NCBI RefSeq assembly: GCF_006516965.1
Contig: NZ_VHLH01000001.1
Location: 302,855 to 366,854 of the forward strand
Length of the DNA stretch: 64,000 bases
From: Pararhizobium mangrovi
GTDB lineage: Bacteria > Pseudomonadota > Alphaproteobacteria > Rhizobiales > Rhizobiaceae
Direction of reading: 5' to 3'
In this document: positions 28,997-37,245 of the stretch, one piece after another
Layout of the letters: each line of letters starts with the position of its first letter
Numbering within the stretch: position 1 is the stretch's first letter
The notes under the pieces: model-generated
The model's database searches: none
Seen by the model: the letters and a program-made list of their open reading frames with translations, nothing else
Told to the model about the DNA's origin: nothing
Translations under genes and position numbers: made by a program

Positions 28997-30160
28997 ATGC
29001 CGATGAGCGAGACGGTAACGACCCATTCGGACTATCCGGTACCGGAAACGATGAAGGCTTGGGTTCTGGGCGATCCAGGCGAACTGACCTTCGTCGACAA
29101 GCCCGTTCCGGAGCCGAAGAAGGCCGAGGTACTCGTGCGTATCGACGCGGTAGCGATCTGCGCGACGGATCTTGAGATCATCCATCACGGCCCGCCGGCC
29201 ATGATCGAGGGCGGACTGCCGTTCAACAAGAACTTCACGCCGGGTCATGAATACATGGGTACCGTCGTCGCTCTCGGACCGAGCGTCGATGAATACAGGA
29301 TCGGCGAACGCGTGACGGTGGAGATCCATGCCGGCTGCGGTCAGTGCAAGCGCTGCCGCGAGGGCATGTACACTTCGTGCCATAACTACGGAAAGAACTA
29401 CGGCGACGTCGACAAGGGCCATCGCGCCAACGGTTTCACGACCGATGGCGGTTTCTGCGAGTATCAGGTGAACCACGTCAACACGCTTGTCCATGTCGAC
29501 GACACCATGTCCGACGAAGAAGCGACATTGGTCGTGACTGCGGGGACGGCGATGTACGGCCTGACCGAACTCGGTGGACTGGTCGCCGGCGAAAGCGTGG
29601 TTGTCACGGGGCCGGGCCCGATCGGTTTGCTGGGTGCTGCGGTCGCCAAAGCGCTCGGTGCGCAGCCGGTCATTCTGACCGGCACGCGCGACAACCGATT
29701 GGAGATCGGCTCGAAGCTCGGTGCCGACCACGTCATCAACGTGCGCAACGAAGATGCTGTCGAAAAGGTGCGCGAATATACGGGTGGCAAGGGAGCCGAT
29801 TACGTCGTCGAATGTTCCGGCGCGCCGAACTCGCTCAACGAGGCGGCGCAGATGCTCAACCGTGGTGGCAAGATCTGCCTTGCGGCCTTCCCCGGTAATT
29901 CGCCCGAAGTCGACGTGGCCTATCTGGTGCGAAACAACATCTATCTGTTCGGAATTCGTGGCGAGGGGAAGACGGCGACCCATCGCGCCGAAGCCTTCAT
30001 GCGGCAGAAGCGCTTCGATGCGACGTTGATCCATACCCATACCTTCGACATCGCCGAACTGCCGGAAGCACTGCGTTACGCCAAGGACAGGGTCGAGGAC
30101 GCGATCAAGGTGGTCGTGCGGAACAAGCGGGCGCAACAACAGCAGATCGCCGCCGAATAG
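28997..30160 (+). CDS. Zinc-dependent alcohol/polyol dehydrogenase (MDR family)
   Basis: The 387-residue protein has the catalytic zinc ligands Cys55 (AICATD), His84 and Glu85 (PGHEYMG), and a structural zinc site with Cys114, 117, 120 and 128 (CGQCKRCREGMYTSC). The NAD fold is seen at VVVTGPGPIGLLGAAVAKALGA. It resembles sorbitol/threonine-type dehydrogenases that oxidise secondary alcohols next to hydroxyls. As first enzyme of the operon it may make the ketone that later enzymes dehydrate or cleave. Confidence 0.93.
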   Translation: MPMSETVTTHSDYPVPETMKAWVLGDPGELTFVDKPVPEPKKAEVLVRIDAVAICATDLEIIHHGPPAMIEGGLPFNKNFTPGHEYMGTVVALGPSVDEYRIGERVTVEIHAGCGQCKRCREGMYTSCHNYGKNYGDVDKGHRANGFTTDGGFCEYQVNHVNTLVHVDDTMSDEEATLVVTAGTAMYGLTELGGLVAGESVVVTGPGPIGLLGAAVAKALGAQPVILTGTRDNRLEIGSKLGADHVINVRNEDAVEKVREYTGGKGADYVVECSGAPNSLNEAAQMLNRGGKICLAAFPGNSPEVDVAYLVRNNIYLFGIRGEGKTATHRAEAFMRQKRFDATLIHTHTFDIAELPEALRYAKDRVEDAIKVVVRNKRAQQQQIAAE

Positions 30161-30283
30161 GCAGCGTCCCGTCGCTTCGCTTTTCGCGTGGAGATCGAAG
30201 CGAAGGCTCGGCTTTACCGGCCCGTACGAAGAGACACGCTCCCACGCGCTGTAGTGATCTGGAATCCGGGAGGAACAGGTCTG

Positions 30284-31201
30284 ATGCTTACCTGTGACAC
30301 GTATTTGATGCCCACGAGCTTGAAGGAAGCGCTCGAAGCATGGGCGGCCGCCCCGAAGGGCAGCCGTCTCGTGGCCGGCGCGACCGACATCCTGCCGTGG
30401 GCACGCGAGGGGCGAGGCGGCGATGTGCATCTGCCAAGCATGATCGACCTTAGCCGCGTAACCGAGCTTTGCGGATACGAGGTTCAGGGCGATCGTGTCC
30501 GGCTGAACGCCAACGTCGTCTATCAGGTGTTCCTGGAAGACAAGACGCTCATCCGGCTTCTGCCGAACATGCCCTATTGCGCCGCCTGGTTCGCCGATGA
30601 TCAGATCCGCCAGCAAGCCACGCTGGTCGGTAATATCGTCAACGCTTCGCCGGCGGGCGACGGCATTCCACCAGTGTTGACCCTGAACGGGGAGATCGAA
30701 CTGGCAAGGCTCGATCATGGCGCCGTCGCTTCGCGTCGAATGCCGGTTTCCGACTTCATCACCGGTCCCGGCCGGACCGAAATGGCGCCGGGCGAAATTG
30801 CCACCGCGGTCATACTCGACGCGATGGAAGGCTACGGCGGTTCGTTCCAGAAAGTCGGTTTGCGGCGATCCCTGGTCATTTCGGCCGTATGCTGCACCGC
30901 TCTGATCAAGACCGGTGACGATGGCCGTATCATCGAGGATGTGCGTCTGGCCCTCGGTGGCATCGGGCCACGCCCGATACGCTTGCGCGACATCGAGGAG
31001 ATGCTTCGCGGCAGGCAGATGACCAGCGAATTGGTGGCCGAGGCAAGCCTCAAACCGGCGGAGATGGTCGCGTCGCGCAGTCGGGTCGAGTACCGGCGCG
31101 CGGTGACAAGCGGCTTTGTCGAGGCGGCGATCGAAGACGCTCTCGTGACGCTTGGTGCCCCCAAGCCGGAACCCGATCAAAGGGAGACCCTCCATGCCTG
31201 A
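30284..31201 (+). CDS. Molybdenum hydroxylase FAD-binding subunit (xanthine dehydrogenase family, CoxM-like)
   Basis: The 305-residue protein shows the FAD_binding_5 motifs GATDILPWAR (pyrophosphate region, near 35) and QATLVGNIVNASPAGD (near 112), and a C-terminal CO_deh_flav_C-like domain. It passes electrons from the 2Fe-2S centres to an acceptor. ATG 30284 has GGGAGG about 10 nt upstream. Its stop overlaps the next start by 8 nt. The 123 bp before it contain no other gene. Confidence 0.9.
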   Translation: MLTCDTYLMPTSLKEALEAWAAAPKGSRLVAGATDILPWAREGRGGDVHLPSMIDLSRVTELCGYEVQGDRVRLNANVVYQVFLEDKTLIRLLPNMPYCAAWFADDQIRQQATLVGNIVNASPAGDGIPPVLTLNGEIELARLDHGAVASRRMPVSDFITGPGRTEMAPGEIATAVILDAMEGYGGSFQKVGLRRSLVISAVCCTALIKTGDDGRIIEDVRLALGGIGPRPIRLRDIEEMLRGRQMTSELVAEASLKPAEMVASRSRVEYRRAVTSGFVEAAIEDALVTLGAPKPEPDQRETLHA

Positions 31202-33080
31202 ACTCGAGCTCGACTTGACCGTGAATGGCCGAAGGATCACGCGTCACGTGGATCCGTCATACCGGTTGCTCGATCTGTTGCGGGACGATCTGGCTCTGAC
31301 GGGCACCAAAGAGGGCTGCGGGGCCGGCGAATGCGGCACCTGCTCGGTCTTCGTCGACGGCAAGCTGTTCAAATCGTGCCTGATGCCGGCCAGCAAGGCG
31401 CAAGGCACGACGATCGAGACAATCGAGGGCCTGTCTCGGCCGGGCGAGCTTACCCCGGTCCAAAGAGCTTTTCACAAGACCGGCGCCAGTCAATGCGGTT
31501 ACTGCATCCCCGGGATGGTGATGGCGGCCACGTCGGCCTTGCGCGAAAACCCCGCCGCCGGGATCGAGGAGATCAAGGAACGCATGGGCGGCAACATCTG
31601 CCGCTGCACCGGCTACACCAAGATCTTCGAAGCGGTCGAGATCGCCCGCGACGTGATCGCCGGTACCCTGCCGGAAACCGCGCTCAATCCCGAGCTTACG
31701 AAGACAAGCTACATCGGACACAATACGCGACGTCTCGATGCTCCGTCGAAGGTGTCGGGTCGGCTGAAATATGCAGGCGACATGGAGATGCAGGGCATGC
31801 TGCACATGCAGGTGCTGCGTTCTCCTCATGCCCATGCCCGTATCAGCCGGATCGACACGTCGAAGGCCGAAGCGTTGCCGGGCGTGCATTGCGTGATCAC
31901 CTGCGACGATGTGCCGGGTGAGGATGGCTTCGGTGTCTTTGTCCACGACCAGCCGATCATGGCGCGTGGCAAGGTGCGCCATGTCGGCGAAGCGGTGGCC
32001 GCCGTAGCCGCGGATACCGTGCGCATCGCGCGTGAGGCAACCAAGCTGATCGCCGTCGAATACGAACCGCTCCCGGGCCTCTACGACCCCGAGGAAGCGC
32101 TTCGACCCGGTGCGCCGGTCATCCACGATTATGCAGCCGACAACGTCGTGAAACACATCCCCCTGCGCAAGGGCGATATCGAGACGGGTTTCGCCGCGGC
32201 GGAACTGATCATCGAGGAGCGCTTCTCGACCCAGCAGGTCGAACACGCCTATCTCGAGCCCGAAGCCGGAATTGCCTATGTCGACCATGACGATGTCGTC
32301 ACGGTGATCTCTCCCAGCCAGAACATCACCCATCACCGCCATATGCTTTCGACCATCATCGACAAGCCGATCAACAAGGTGCGCTTCATCATGTCGCCGG
32401 TCGGCGGTGGCTTCGGCGGCAAGGAAGACATGATCTACCAGGGCATGCTGGCGCTGTCCGCGATGAAGTCCGGACGTCCCGTTCGCCTGGTCTTTACCCG
32501 CGAGGAGTCGATCATGGCTTCGGCCAAGCGACATCCCTCGCGCACGAGCTATCGGATGGGGCTGACGAAGGAAGGGCGCATCACCGCCGTCGAATTCTCC
32601 ATGCTTTCCGACGGCGGCGCCTACGGAATGTCTTCGGAGGGCGTCATGCGCAAGGCTGCGATCCTGTCCTGCGGGCCTTACGAGGTCGAGAATATCAAGG
32701 TCGACACGACGGTGGTCTACACCAACAACACCCCGTCGGGTGCTTTCCGCACCTTCGGTGGAATGCAGGCGCAGTTCGCCACCGAATCGATGATGGACAT
32801 GGCGGCCGAGAAGCTGGGTCTGGATCCCTTCGAGATCCGCCGGCGCAACATGATGAAAGCGGGTTCCAGGACACACACGCAGCAGACGCTGAACTCGGCT
32901 TCCATCGACCGGGTGCTCGAGGCGGCCGAAACGGCCAGCCGATGGGAAGCCGGACCACCCAACGTGCGCGGTGCGAACCGCAGCGACCTCGACGGACCGG
33001 ATACGCGCCAGCCCTGCACGCTCGGCGCACGGTTCAACGAAGCGCGGCATCAGATCGAAAAAGCGAAGGTGGCGTCATGA
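31194..33080 (+). CDS. Fused [2Fe-2S] subunit and N-terminal half of the Mo-binding subunit (xanthine dehydrogenase family)
   Basis: The 628-residue protein starts with a plant-type ferredoxin (Cys42, 47, 50, 62) and a helical second cluster domain (Cys101, 104, 136, 138), then from about residue 165 continues as the aldehyde oxidase a/b hammerhead domain and the first Mo-cofactor domain (SPVGGGFGGKED near 400). It stops after FEIRRRNMMKAGS and a linker, before the second Mo-cofactor domain. That domain is encoded by the next gene, whose ATG overlaps this TGA (ATGA). Normal family members have a separate 2Fe-2S subunit and a single 750-residue large subunit, so this gene is both a fusion and a split. 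It hydroxylates an aldehyde or heterocycle by an unknown substrate. Confidence 0.9.
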   Translation: MPELELDLTVNGRRITRHVDPSYRLLDLLRDDLALTGTKEGCGAGECGTCSVFVDGKLFKSCLMPASKAQGTTIETIEGLSRPGELTPVQRAFHKTGASQCGYCIPGMVMAATSALRENPAAGIEEIKERMGGNICRCTGYTKIFEAVEIARDVIAGTLPETALNPELTKTSYIGHNTRRLDAPSKVSGRLKYAGDMEMQGMLHMQVLRSPHAHARISRIDTSKAEALPGVHCVITCDDVPGEDGFGVFVHDQPIMARGKVRHVGEAVAAVAADTVRIAREATKLIAVEYEPLPGLYDPEEALRPGAPVIHDYAADNVVKHIPLRKGDIETGFAAAELIIEERFSTQQVEHAYLEPEAGIAYVDHDDVVTVISPSQNITHHRHMLSTIIDKPINKVRFIMSPVGGGFGGKEDMIYQGMLALSAMKSGRPVRLVFTREESIMASAKRHPSRTSYRMGLTKEGRITAVEFSMLSDGGAYGMSSEGVMRKAAILSCGPYEVENIKVDTTVVYTNNTPSGAFRTFGGMQAQFATESMMDMAAEKLGLDPFEIRRRNMMKAGSRTHTQQTLNSASIDRVLEAAETASRWEAGPPNVRGANRSDLDGPDTRQPCTLGARFNEARHQIEKAKVAS

Positions 33081-34084
33081 AGCGCAAGATGCGTGGCCGC
33101 GGCGTCGCCGCTTCCTGGTATGGTATCGCGCGCACGGCTACGATCGATCGTGCGGGAGCCTGGGCGGAACTCGACGACGGCGGCACGGCCAAGGTGCTGA
33201 CCGGCGTGACGGAGATCGGCGAGGGGATCCTGACACTTCTCAGTCAGGTCGCTGCCGAAGAGCTCGGCGTCAAGCCCGAACAGGTAACGATCGGCGACAA
33301 CGATACCGCCCGATCTCCCGAGGCCGCTCATGCCGGCGCGACGCGGCAGACCTACATGATCGGGAATTCGGTTGCGCTCGCTTGCCGGGAGGCGAAGGCA
33401 CGTCTCTTCGACGAGATCGCCCAAGCATGGGAAGTGCCGGTCGAGGATCTACGCAGCTTCGACGGCTTTCTCTGGGCCGAAAGCACCAACAAGCGCATCA
33501 CGATGGAAGAAGCGGTAGCGCTATGCAAGAAGCGCGGGGTCGTTCCCGTCGGCTCCGGCAGTTTCACGGCTCACGGCACCGGCCTCGATCCGGTGGACGG
33601 ACACGGCAGCCCCTGGCAAGCGTACGTTTTCGGTACGCAGGTGGCCGAAGTGGAAGTCGATACGATCACCGGCGAGGTGCAGGTTCTGGGCATCTGGGCC
33701 GCCCACGATGTCGGTCGCGCGATCAATCCGCGCGGCGTCGAAGGTCAGATCGAAGGCGGCGTCGTGCAGGGCCTCGGCCAGGCGTTGATGGAAGACTACC
33801 AGACGAGCGAGGGCCATCCCGTCACCCATGGTTTCGCCAAGTATATTCTGCCGACTTCGCTGGATGTCCCCCAGATCAATTCCGTGATCGTCGAGGACCC
33901 GGATCCGCTGAGCCCGCTTGGTGCGAAGGGCATCGGGGAACCGTCCCTGATACCGACCGCGCCAGCGGTCATGAACGCGATCTACGATGCCATCGGTGCG
34001 CGCATTCGCGACCTTCCCGCAACGCCTGAACGTGTACTGGCTGCGCTTCATGAAAAGCGCCGTGCCGACGCACAGACAGCCTGA
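33077..34084 (+). CDS. Mo-binding subunit, C-terminal half (MoCoBD_2-like)
   Basis: The 335-residue protein corresponds to the second Mo-cofactor domain of xanthine dehydrogenase large subunits. It begins KMRGRGVAASWYGI, contains GVTEIGEGILTLLSQVAAEEL and DNDTARSP, and ends with GAKGIGEPSLI near 282-290, where the Glu of GIGE is the catalytic base of the family. Its own Shine-Dalgarno (GAAGG, 7 nt spacing) lies inside the end of the upstream gene, so separate translation is likely. A split Mo subunit has precedent in nicotinate dehydrogenase of Eubacterium barkeri (NdhL and NdhM). Confidence 0.9.
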   Translation: MKRKMRGRGVAASWYGIARTATIDRAGAWAELDDGGTAKVLTGVTEIGEGILTLLSQVAAEELGVKPEQVTIGDNDTARSPEAAHAGATRQTYMIGNSVALACREAKARLFDEIAQAWEVPVEDLRSFDGFLWAESTNKRITMEEAVALCKKRGVVPVGSGSFTAHGTGLDPVDGHGSPWQAYVFGTQVAEVEVDTITGEVQVLGIWAAHDVGRAINPRGVEGQIEGGVVQGLGQALMEDYQTSEGHPVTHGFAKYILPTSLDVPQINSVIVEDPDPLSPLGAKGIGEPSLIPTAPAVMNAIYDAIGARIRDLPATPERVLAALHEKRRADAQTA

Positions 34085-34210
34085 TGCAGATGCCGTGCGG
34101 GAGGATGCTCGGCACGATCTCTTGAGCAGCAAGACGAGGAAAGGAGCGGCCTCGGTCGATGACCGACCAAACGCCGGCTCCGATGGACCGCAACCACAAG
34201 GGAGGAAGTC

Positions 34211-35179
34211 ATGGCAGGATTCTTGAAACGCTGGATCGTCGGGTCACTTGCAGTGGTCTGGCTCGCGCTGGGGGGAGGGCAGGCTGCCGGCGCCGCGGAT
34301 TTCCCGACGAAGCCGGTGGAGATGACCGTGCTCTTCGGCGGCACCGCCAACACGATCGCGCAGGTGCTGTCCAAGCTGATGACCGACAAGCTCGGCGAAC
34401 CGGTCGTGCCGGTCAGTCGACCAGGCGGTGGCGGAGCGGTGGGCTACGCTTTCGTTCAGGGTTCGCGTCCGGACGGCTACAACATCGTATGGAACTCGAA
34501 TTCCATCAACACGTCCTATCACACCGGCAAGATTCCGTTCGATTACTCTGCGTTCGAACCGATCGCTCAGGTTTCCAAGGAGACGCCGGCCCTTGCCGTG
34601 CCAGCGGACAAGAACTGGAAGACGCTCGGCGACATGGCCAAGGCCGTCAAGGCGATGAAGGGCACGCTGAAAGTCGGAATTTCCGGCAAGGGCTCGTTCA
34701 CGCATCTGACCTCGGCCGCGCTGTTCGACGCTATGGGGATCGGCGACAAGGTTCGCTATATTTCCTACGGCGACGGAAAGGCACCGATCGAGTTGCTCGG
34801 CGGTCGTATCGATGCGGCCATCCAGTGGCCCGGACAGTTCGAGTCCTACGCCGCAGCGGGAAAGCTCAAGGTGCTCGCCGTAACCGGCAAGGAACGGGTC
34901 AACCTCCTCCCGGACGTGCCGACCGCCACTGAACAGGGTTTCGATATCGACATCACCATGTGGCGAGGATTGGCCGCTCCGAAGGGCACGCCCGCGAACG
35001 TCATCAAGACGCTGCAGGACGCTGCCAAGGCCGCGACCGAATCCCCGGAGTTCAAGAGCGCTGCAGAAAAGCTCGGATTTACGCCTGCTTACCTGGATGC
35101 CCAGGCCTTCGGTCAGGAAATCGCGAAGGACGACACCTTCTACAAGAAGCTGCTCGGCTCGCTCAGCATGACGAACTGA
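34211..35179 (+). CDS. Tripartite tricarboxylate transporter substrate-binding protein (TctC/Bug family)
   Basis: The 322-residue protein has a signal peptide ending near AAGAADFP and the Bug fold landmarks FPTKPVEMTVLFGGTANT, PGGGGAVGYAF and DVPTATEQGFDID. Bug proteins capture carboxylates in the periplasm for TctAB. GGGAGGAAG precedes the start. It is the first of the contiguous TctCBA set inside the operon, so the imported substrate is probably an organic acid. Confidence 0.93.
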   Translation: MAGFLKRWIVGSLAVVWLALGGGQAAGAADFPTKPVEMTVLFGGTANTIAQVLSKLMTDKLGEPVVPVSRPGGGGAVGYAFVQGSRPDGYNIVWNSNSINTSYHTGKIPFDYSAFEPIAQVSKETPALAVPADKNWKTLGDMAKAVKAMKGTLKVGISGKGSFTHLTSAALFDAMGIGDKVRYISYGDGKAPIELLGGRIDAAIQWPGQFESYAAAGKLKVLAVTGKERVNLLPDVPTATEQGFDIDITMWRGLAAPKGTPANVIKTLQDAAKAATESPEFKSAAEKLGFTPAYLDAQAFGQEIAKDDTFYKKLLGSLSMTN

Positions 35180-35238
35180 CATCATGCTCGGCGACGGACG
35201 CCGTCGTCGGGCATCGACCATGCTGGAGGGACCTTCCC

Positions 35239-35730
35239 ATGATCCGCAATCGCAAGGATGTCGCGACAGGAAGCGTGTTCACGCTGCTGGCGGTCGTATG
35301 GTGCAGCTACGTGTGGATGACCATTCCACCCGGCGCTGGCGACGGCGACATCGGACCAAGAGCTTTCCCCTTGCTGCTGGGGGCGGTTCTGGGGCTCCTA
35401 TCCGCCGGTTTCGCGGTCCTGCGTGCCTTCCGCGGGCCGAAAAGCATCGAACCGCCGTTGGATGACGATGCCGGGTCGGGTGGCAACGAACTCGCGACCA
35501 TGCTGACGCTGTTCTGCCTGATCATGCTCTACGGCTACGCAATGCAGAAGATCGGTTTCGTTCTGGCGACCGCTCTTTGTGTGGCGTTGACGATGACGAT
35601 CCTCGCCGGTGACCGCGCGCCGGTGCGTATCGGCGCCATGACCCTCGGGGTAACCCTTGGTTGCTGGCTCGTCTTCGCAAAGATCATGGCTCTTCCTTTG
35701 GCCGTCGGAACCTGGATATCGCTGGGCTGA
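35239..35730 (+). CDS. TctB-like small membrane subunit of the tripartite transporter
   Basis: A 163-residue protein with four hydrophobic helices and the TctB pattern GDGDIGPRAFPLLLGAVLGLLSAG in the second segment (shown only in part: the G-P-R-A-F-P-L-L motif). It is the small membrane subunit that partners TctA. The start at 35239 has GGAGGG 8 nt upstream; the longer frame in the same register is rejected because it overlaps the TctC gene. Confidence 0.9.
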   Translation: MIRNRKDVATGSVFTLLAVVWCSYVWMTIPPGAGDGDIGPRAFPLLLGAVLGLLSAGFAVLRAFRGPKSIEPPLDDDAGSGGNELATMLTLFCLIMLYGYAMQKIGFVLATALCVALTMTILAGDRAPVRIGAMTLGVTLGCWLVFAKIMALPLAVGTWISLG

Positions 35731-35733
35731 TCC

Positions 35734-37245
35734 ATGGAAACCCTTTATCAAGCCGCATTGCTTTCGCTGACCCCCTGGGCGATCGGCGCCGTAGGGCTCG
35801 GCACCCTTATCGGCATCATCTTCGGCTCGATACCCGGGTTGACCTTCACCGTAGCGCTCGCTCTGGCGCTGCCGATCACGTTCGGCATGGACACGGTACC
35901 GGCTATCGGGCTGCTTCTCGGAACCTACATAGGCGGTATGACCGGCGGCTCGGTGTCGGCGATCCTGCTCGGCATTCCCGGTACACCTTCGGCCGCAGCC
36001 ACCGTTATGGACGGCTACCCTCTCACCAAGCAGGGCCGAGCCTCCATCGCGCTCGGTACGGCCGTCATCGTCTCGACGCTCGGGGGAATCTTCTCGCTGA
36101 TTGTCATGATGATTTCGGTCAATCTCGTCAGCAAGGTCGCGATCGAGTTCGGTCCCGCCGAGATTTTTGCGCTGGTCCTCTTCGGCATGTCGACGATCTG
36201 CGGCCTCTCGGGCTCCAGCATGATCAAGGGTCTCATCGCCGGTACTCTGGGCCTGATGATCATGACGGTCGGCATCGACGAGATCGATGGGGTCAATCGC
36301 ATGACCTTCGGCGTGGTCAACATGCTTCAGGGCGTCAACCTTCTGGTCGCGATGATCGGATTATTCGCCATTCCTTTCGTGATCGAAGTGTTTGCTCGTC
36401 ACGCGCGAGGCGAAGGCGAGAAGAACGAGACGCGATCCCTTCGGGTCGAACTGCCGAGCCTGCGCCTTCTCGGTCGCAATTCCTGGCTCATCACCCGCTG
36501 CTCCGCCATCGGTACGGTGATCGGTGCCATCCCCGGGACCGGTGGCGCAATCGCCGCGTTCCTCGCATATGATCACGCGCGCCGCTTTTCGAAGACGCCC
36601 GAACGCTTCGGCCGGGGGGCCATCGAAGGCGTTGTCGCGCCCAAGACCGCGAACAACGCCGTCACCGGCGGGACGCTCATCCCGTTGCTGTCGCTCGGCA
36701 TTCCCGGCGATCCGGCCACCGCCATCGTACTGGCCGGGCTCAAGATCCATGGCGTTACCCCCGGTCCTTCCCTGTTCATGAATTCCGAGAGCGTGGTCTA
36801 CGGCATCTACATCGCCGTCGTGATCGCCTACGTCTTCATCCTGCTGATCCAGCTCGGCGGCATTCGCCTCTTCGTGTACGTGCTGCGCATCCCGCAGCAG
36901 CTTCTGGCTGTCATCATTCTCGTCCTCTGTGTGATCGGCGCATATACGATCCGCAACTCCGTTTTCGATATCTACACCATGGCTGTCGTCGGCGTGGGGG
37001 CCTGGGTCCTCCTGCGTGTGGGCATCCCGACGACGCCGGTGATCCTGGGAATGGTGCTCGGCCCGACGCTCGAAAACGAGTTCCGTACGGCGATGTCGCT
37101 ATCGGAAGGCCATTGGAACATCTTCTACACCTCGCCCGTGGCCATGGCTTTCGTGGGTCTCGCCGCCCTCGTCGTGGTGTTGCAATCGTTCAGCGAGCTG
37201 AAGCTGCGGCGAAAAGCCAAATTTGCGGAGAAGAGCAATGCTTGA
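35734..37245 (+). CDS. TctA-like large permease of the tripartite transporter
   Basis: A 503-residue protein with about 12 hydrophobic segments and the TctA signatures GSIPGLTFTVALALALPIT and GIPGDPATAIVLAGL. The conserved G-x-x-P-G-x-x-x-x repeats are characteristic of this family of secondary carriers. It starts 3 nt after TctB and its end overlaps the start of the IolD-like gene by 8 nt, so the transporter and catabolic genes are one transcript. Confidence 0.95.
   Translation: METLYQAALLSLTPWAIGAVGLGTLIGIIFGSIPGLTFTVALALALPITFGMDTVPAIGLLLGTYIGGMTGGSVSAILLGIPGTPSAAATVMDGYPLTKQGRASIALGTAVIVSTLGGIFSLIVMMISVNLVSKVAIEFGPAEIFALVLFGMSTICGLSGSSMIKGLIAGTLGLMIMTVGIDEIDGVNRMTFGVVNMLQGVNLLVAMIGLFAIPFVIEVFARHARGEGEKNETRSLRVELPSLRLLGRNSWLITRCSAIGTVIGAIPGTGGAIAAFLAYDHARRFSKTPERFGRGAIEGVVAPKTANNAVTGGTLIPLLSLGIPGDPATAIVLAGLKIHGVTPGPSLFMNSESVVYGIYIAVVIAYVFILLIQLGGIRLFVYVLRIPQQLLAVIILVLCVIGAYTIRNSVFDIYTMAVVGVGAWVLLRVGIPTTPVILGMVLGPTLENEFRTAMSLSEGHWNIFYTSPVAMAFVGLAALVVVLQSFSELKLRRKAKFAEKSNA

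Noticed and set aside
28961..33050. Very long minus-strand frames (759 and 597 codons) opposite the ADH and Mo hydroxylase genes
   Set aside because: Antisense shadows of GC-rich genes with no recognisable domains.
33077..33080. Split of the Mo subunit as a simple frameshift error
   Set aside because: Both genes have their own start and ribosome site, all motifs are intact and split subunits have precedent; still kept as a check in the finding.
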